Assembly: GCA_028282805.1 (NCBI GenBank)
Contig: JANQHD010000010.1
Coordinates: forward strand, 62,001 to 126,000
Reading direction: 5' to 3'
Source of the DNA: Phycisphaeraceae bacterium
Lineage (GTDB): Bacteria > Planctomycetota > Phycisphaerae > Phycisphaerales > Zrk34
DNA: 64,000 nt
In this document: positions 63,405-64,000 of the stretch, piece after piece
Numbering within the stretch: the first letter of the stretch is position 1
Layout: every line of letters starts with the position of its first letter
The notes under the pieces: model-generated
Databases searched by the model: none
What the model was told of the DNA's origin: nothing
The model's input: the letters and a program-made list of their open reading frames with translations, nothing else
Position numbers and translations under genes: made by a program

Positions 63405-64000
63405 ATGCCGGACCAACGGCCGAACATCGTGCTGCTGTGCGGGGAGGACACGGGGCTGCACCTGGGGTGTTACGGCCACGGCTGCGCGACGACGCCGAAC
63501 CTGGACCGGCTGGCCGGCGAGGGGGCGCGGTACACAAACGCGTTCAGCTGCGCGCCGGTGTGTGCGCCGTCGCGCAGCTCGCTGGTGACGGGGCGCTACC
63601 CGTGGTCGATCGGCACGCACCACATGCGCAGCGTGCTGCGCCGGCCGCCGCGGCTGTTTACGCAGGAGCTGCGCGATGCGGGGTACCGCGTGGCGTGGCC
63701 GACGAAGACGGATTTCAACTTCGAGCCACCGGGCGGGTTTGCGGACACGACGGAGGATTGGATTGGAGAAGCGCTAAGCGGCAAGCCGCAAGGACCGTTT
63801 TTCGGGTTCATGAACTTCGACATCACGCACGAGTCGGGGGTTTGGGACGTGCCGAACTGGCTCGCCGACGACTTCGCGTCGCGCACGGCGGGGTTGCCGG
63901 ATGCGTTGCGGCACGACCCGGCGAGGGTAGATGTGCCGGCGTACCTGCCGGACAACGAGGTGACACGGCGGGACCTCGCGCGGTACTTCGACTGTTTGGC
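63405..64000 (+). CDS. Sulfatase, N-terminal part (cut by window end)
   Basis: Alkaline-phosphatase-superfamily sulfatase. The modification motif CAPSRSSLVTGRYP places the formylglycine cysteine at C53. The first metal site is modified (NIVLLCGEDTGLH instead of the usual DD). ATG 63405 is taken; GGGGG precedes it and TACAAT at 63392-63397 is so close that the message would be nearly leaderless. No signal peptide is visible, unlike most planctomycete sulfatases, so the substrate is probably cytoplasmic or the start is further upstream. It runs to the window end in frame. Confidence 0.88.
   Translation, partial: MPDQRPNIVLLCGEDTGLHLGCYGHGCATTPNLDRLAGEGARYTNAFSCAPVCAPSRSSLVTGRYPWSIGTHHMRSVLRRPPRLFTQELRDAGYRVAWPTKTDFNFEPPGGFADTTEDWIGEALSGKPQGPFFGFMNFDITHESGVWDVPNWLADDFASRTAGLPDALRHDPARVDVPAYLPDNEVTRRDLARYFDCL

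Overview
The window is high-GC DNA from what looks like a planctomycete, most probably class Phycisphaerae. The indications are two proteins with PEP-CTERM sorting tails, a dockerin-type repeat, a formylglycine sulfatase, a futalosine-pathway menaquinone gene, a dehydratase-ACP-dehydratase cluster, an NfeD/FloA membrane module and a large pseudopilin/type IV-like operon. This is inference from gene content; no rRNA is present. Start codons are often GTG or TTG, and several genes lack a visible Shine-Dalgarno.

Layout. 0.3-4 kb: succinate dehydrogenase sdhC-sdhA-sdhB (minus) with promoter and terminator. 4-7 kb: divergent DUF1844 protein and a parvulin-type foldase lipoprotein, then an aminoglycoside-phosphotransferase-like kinase. 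7-9.5 kb: a PH-like membrane protein and a dehydratase/ACP/dehydratase cluster. 9.5-14.7 kb: an exported protein, uvrA and a possibly serpin-like lipoprotein (plus). 14.7-33 kb: one long minus-strand type II secretion/type IV pilus-like locus, transcribed pseudopilins, minor pilins, pilM-N-O-P-like genes, secretin, TPR lipoprotein, then histidine kinase, response regulator, HD-GYP and STAS proteins, then the GspE ATPase and GspF. Translational coupling (ATGA overlaps) ties the signalling module to the secretion machinery. No prepilin peptidase or retraction ATPase is in the window.

33-44 kb: a HEAT-repeat exported protein, a hypothetical protein, a MerR/GyrI-type regulator with a textbook MerR promoter, a fused trehalose-6-phosphate synthase/phosphatase, a small lipoprotein and RNase Y. 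Three near-identical 32-bp palindromes and a GGGCGCG octuple repeat lie in this part. 44-49 kb: a XylR-type AraC regulator, an SRPBCC protein, two lower-GC orphans and rpoN. 49-52.4 kb: dnaX, a pyroglutamyl peptidase, ybaB and recR; dnaX carries an A10 slippery run and stem-loop expected to give a short gamma product.

52.5-64 kb: a PEP-CTERM protein; an SRP RNA gene of about 138 nt with its own promoter; nfeD (protease type), short nfeD, a truncated floA paralogue and floA; crcB; recN; a glucose/sorbosone-dehydrogenase-type protein with dockerin-like repeats and a PEP-CTERM tail; mqnC with an unusual insertion containing a palindrome; and the start of a sulfatase cut by the window end.

The observations most worth following are the secretion operon with embedded signalling, the dnaX recoding site, the family of 32-bp palindromes, the intergenic hairpins built from short locus-specific repeat units, the SRP RNA, and the palindrome inside the mqnC insertion.
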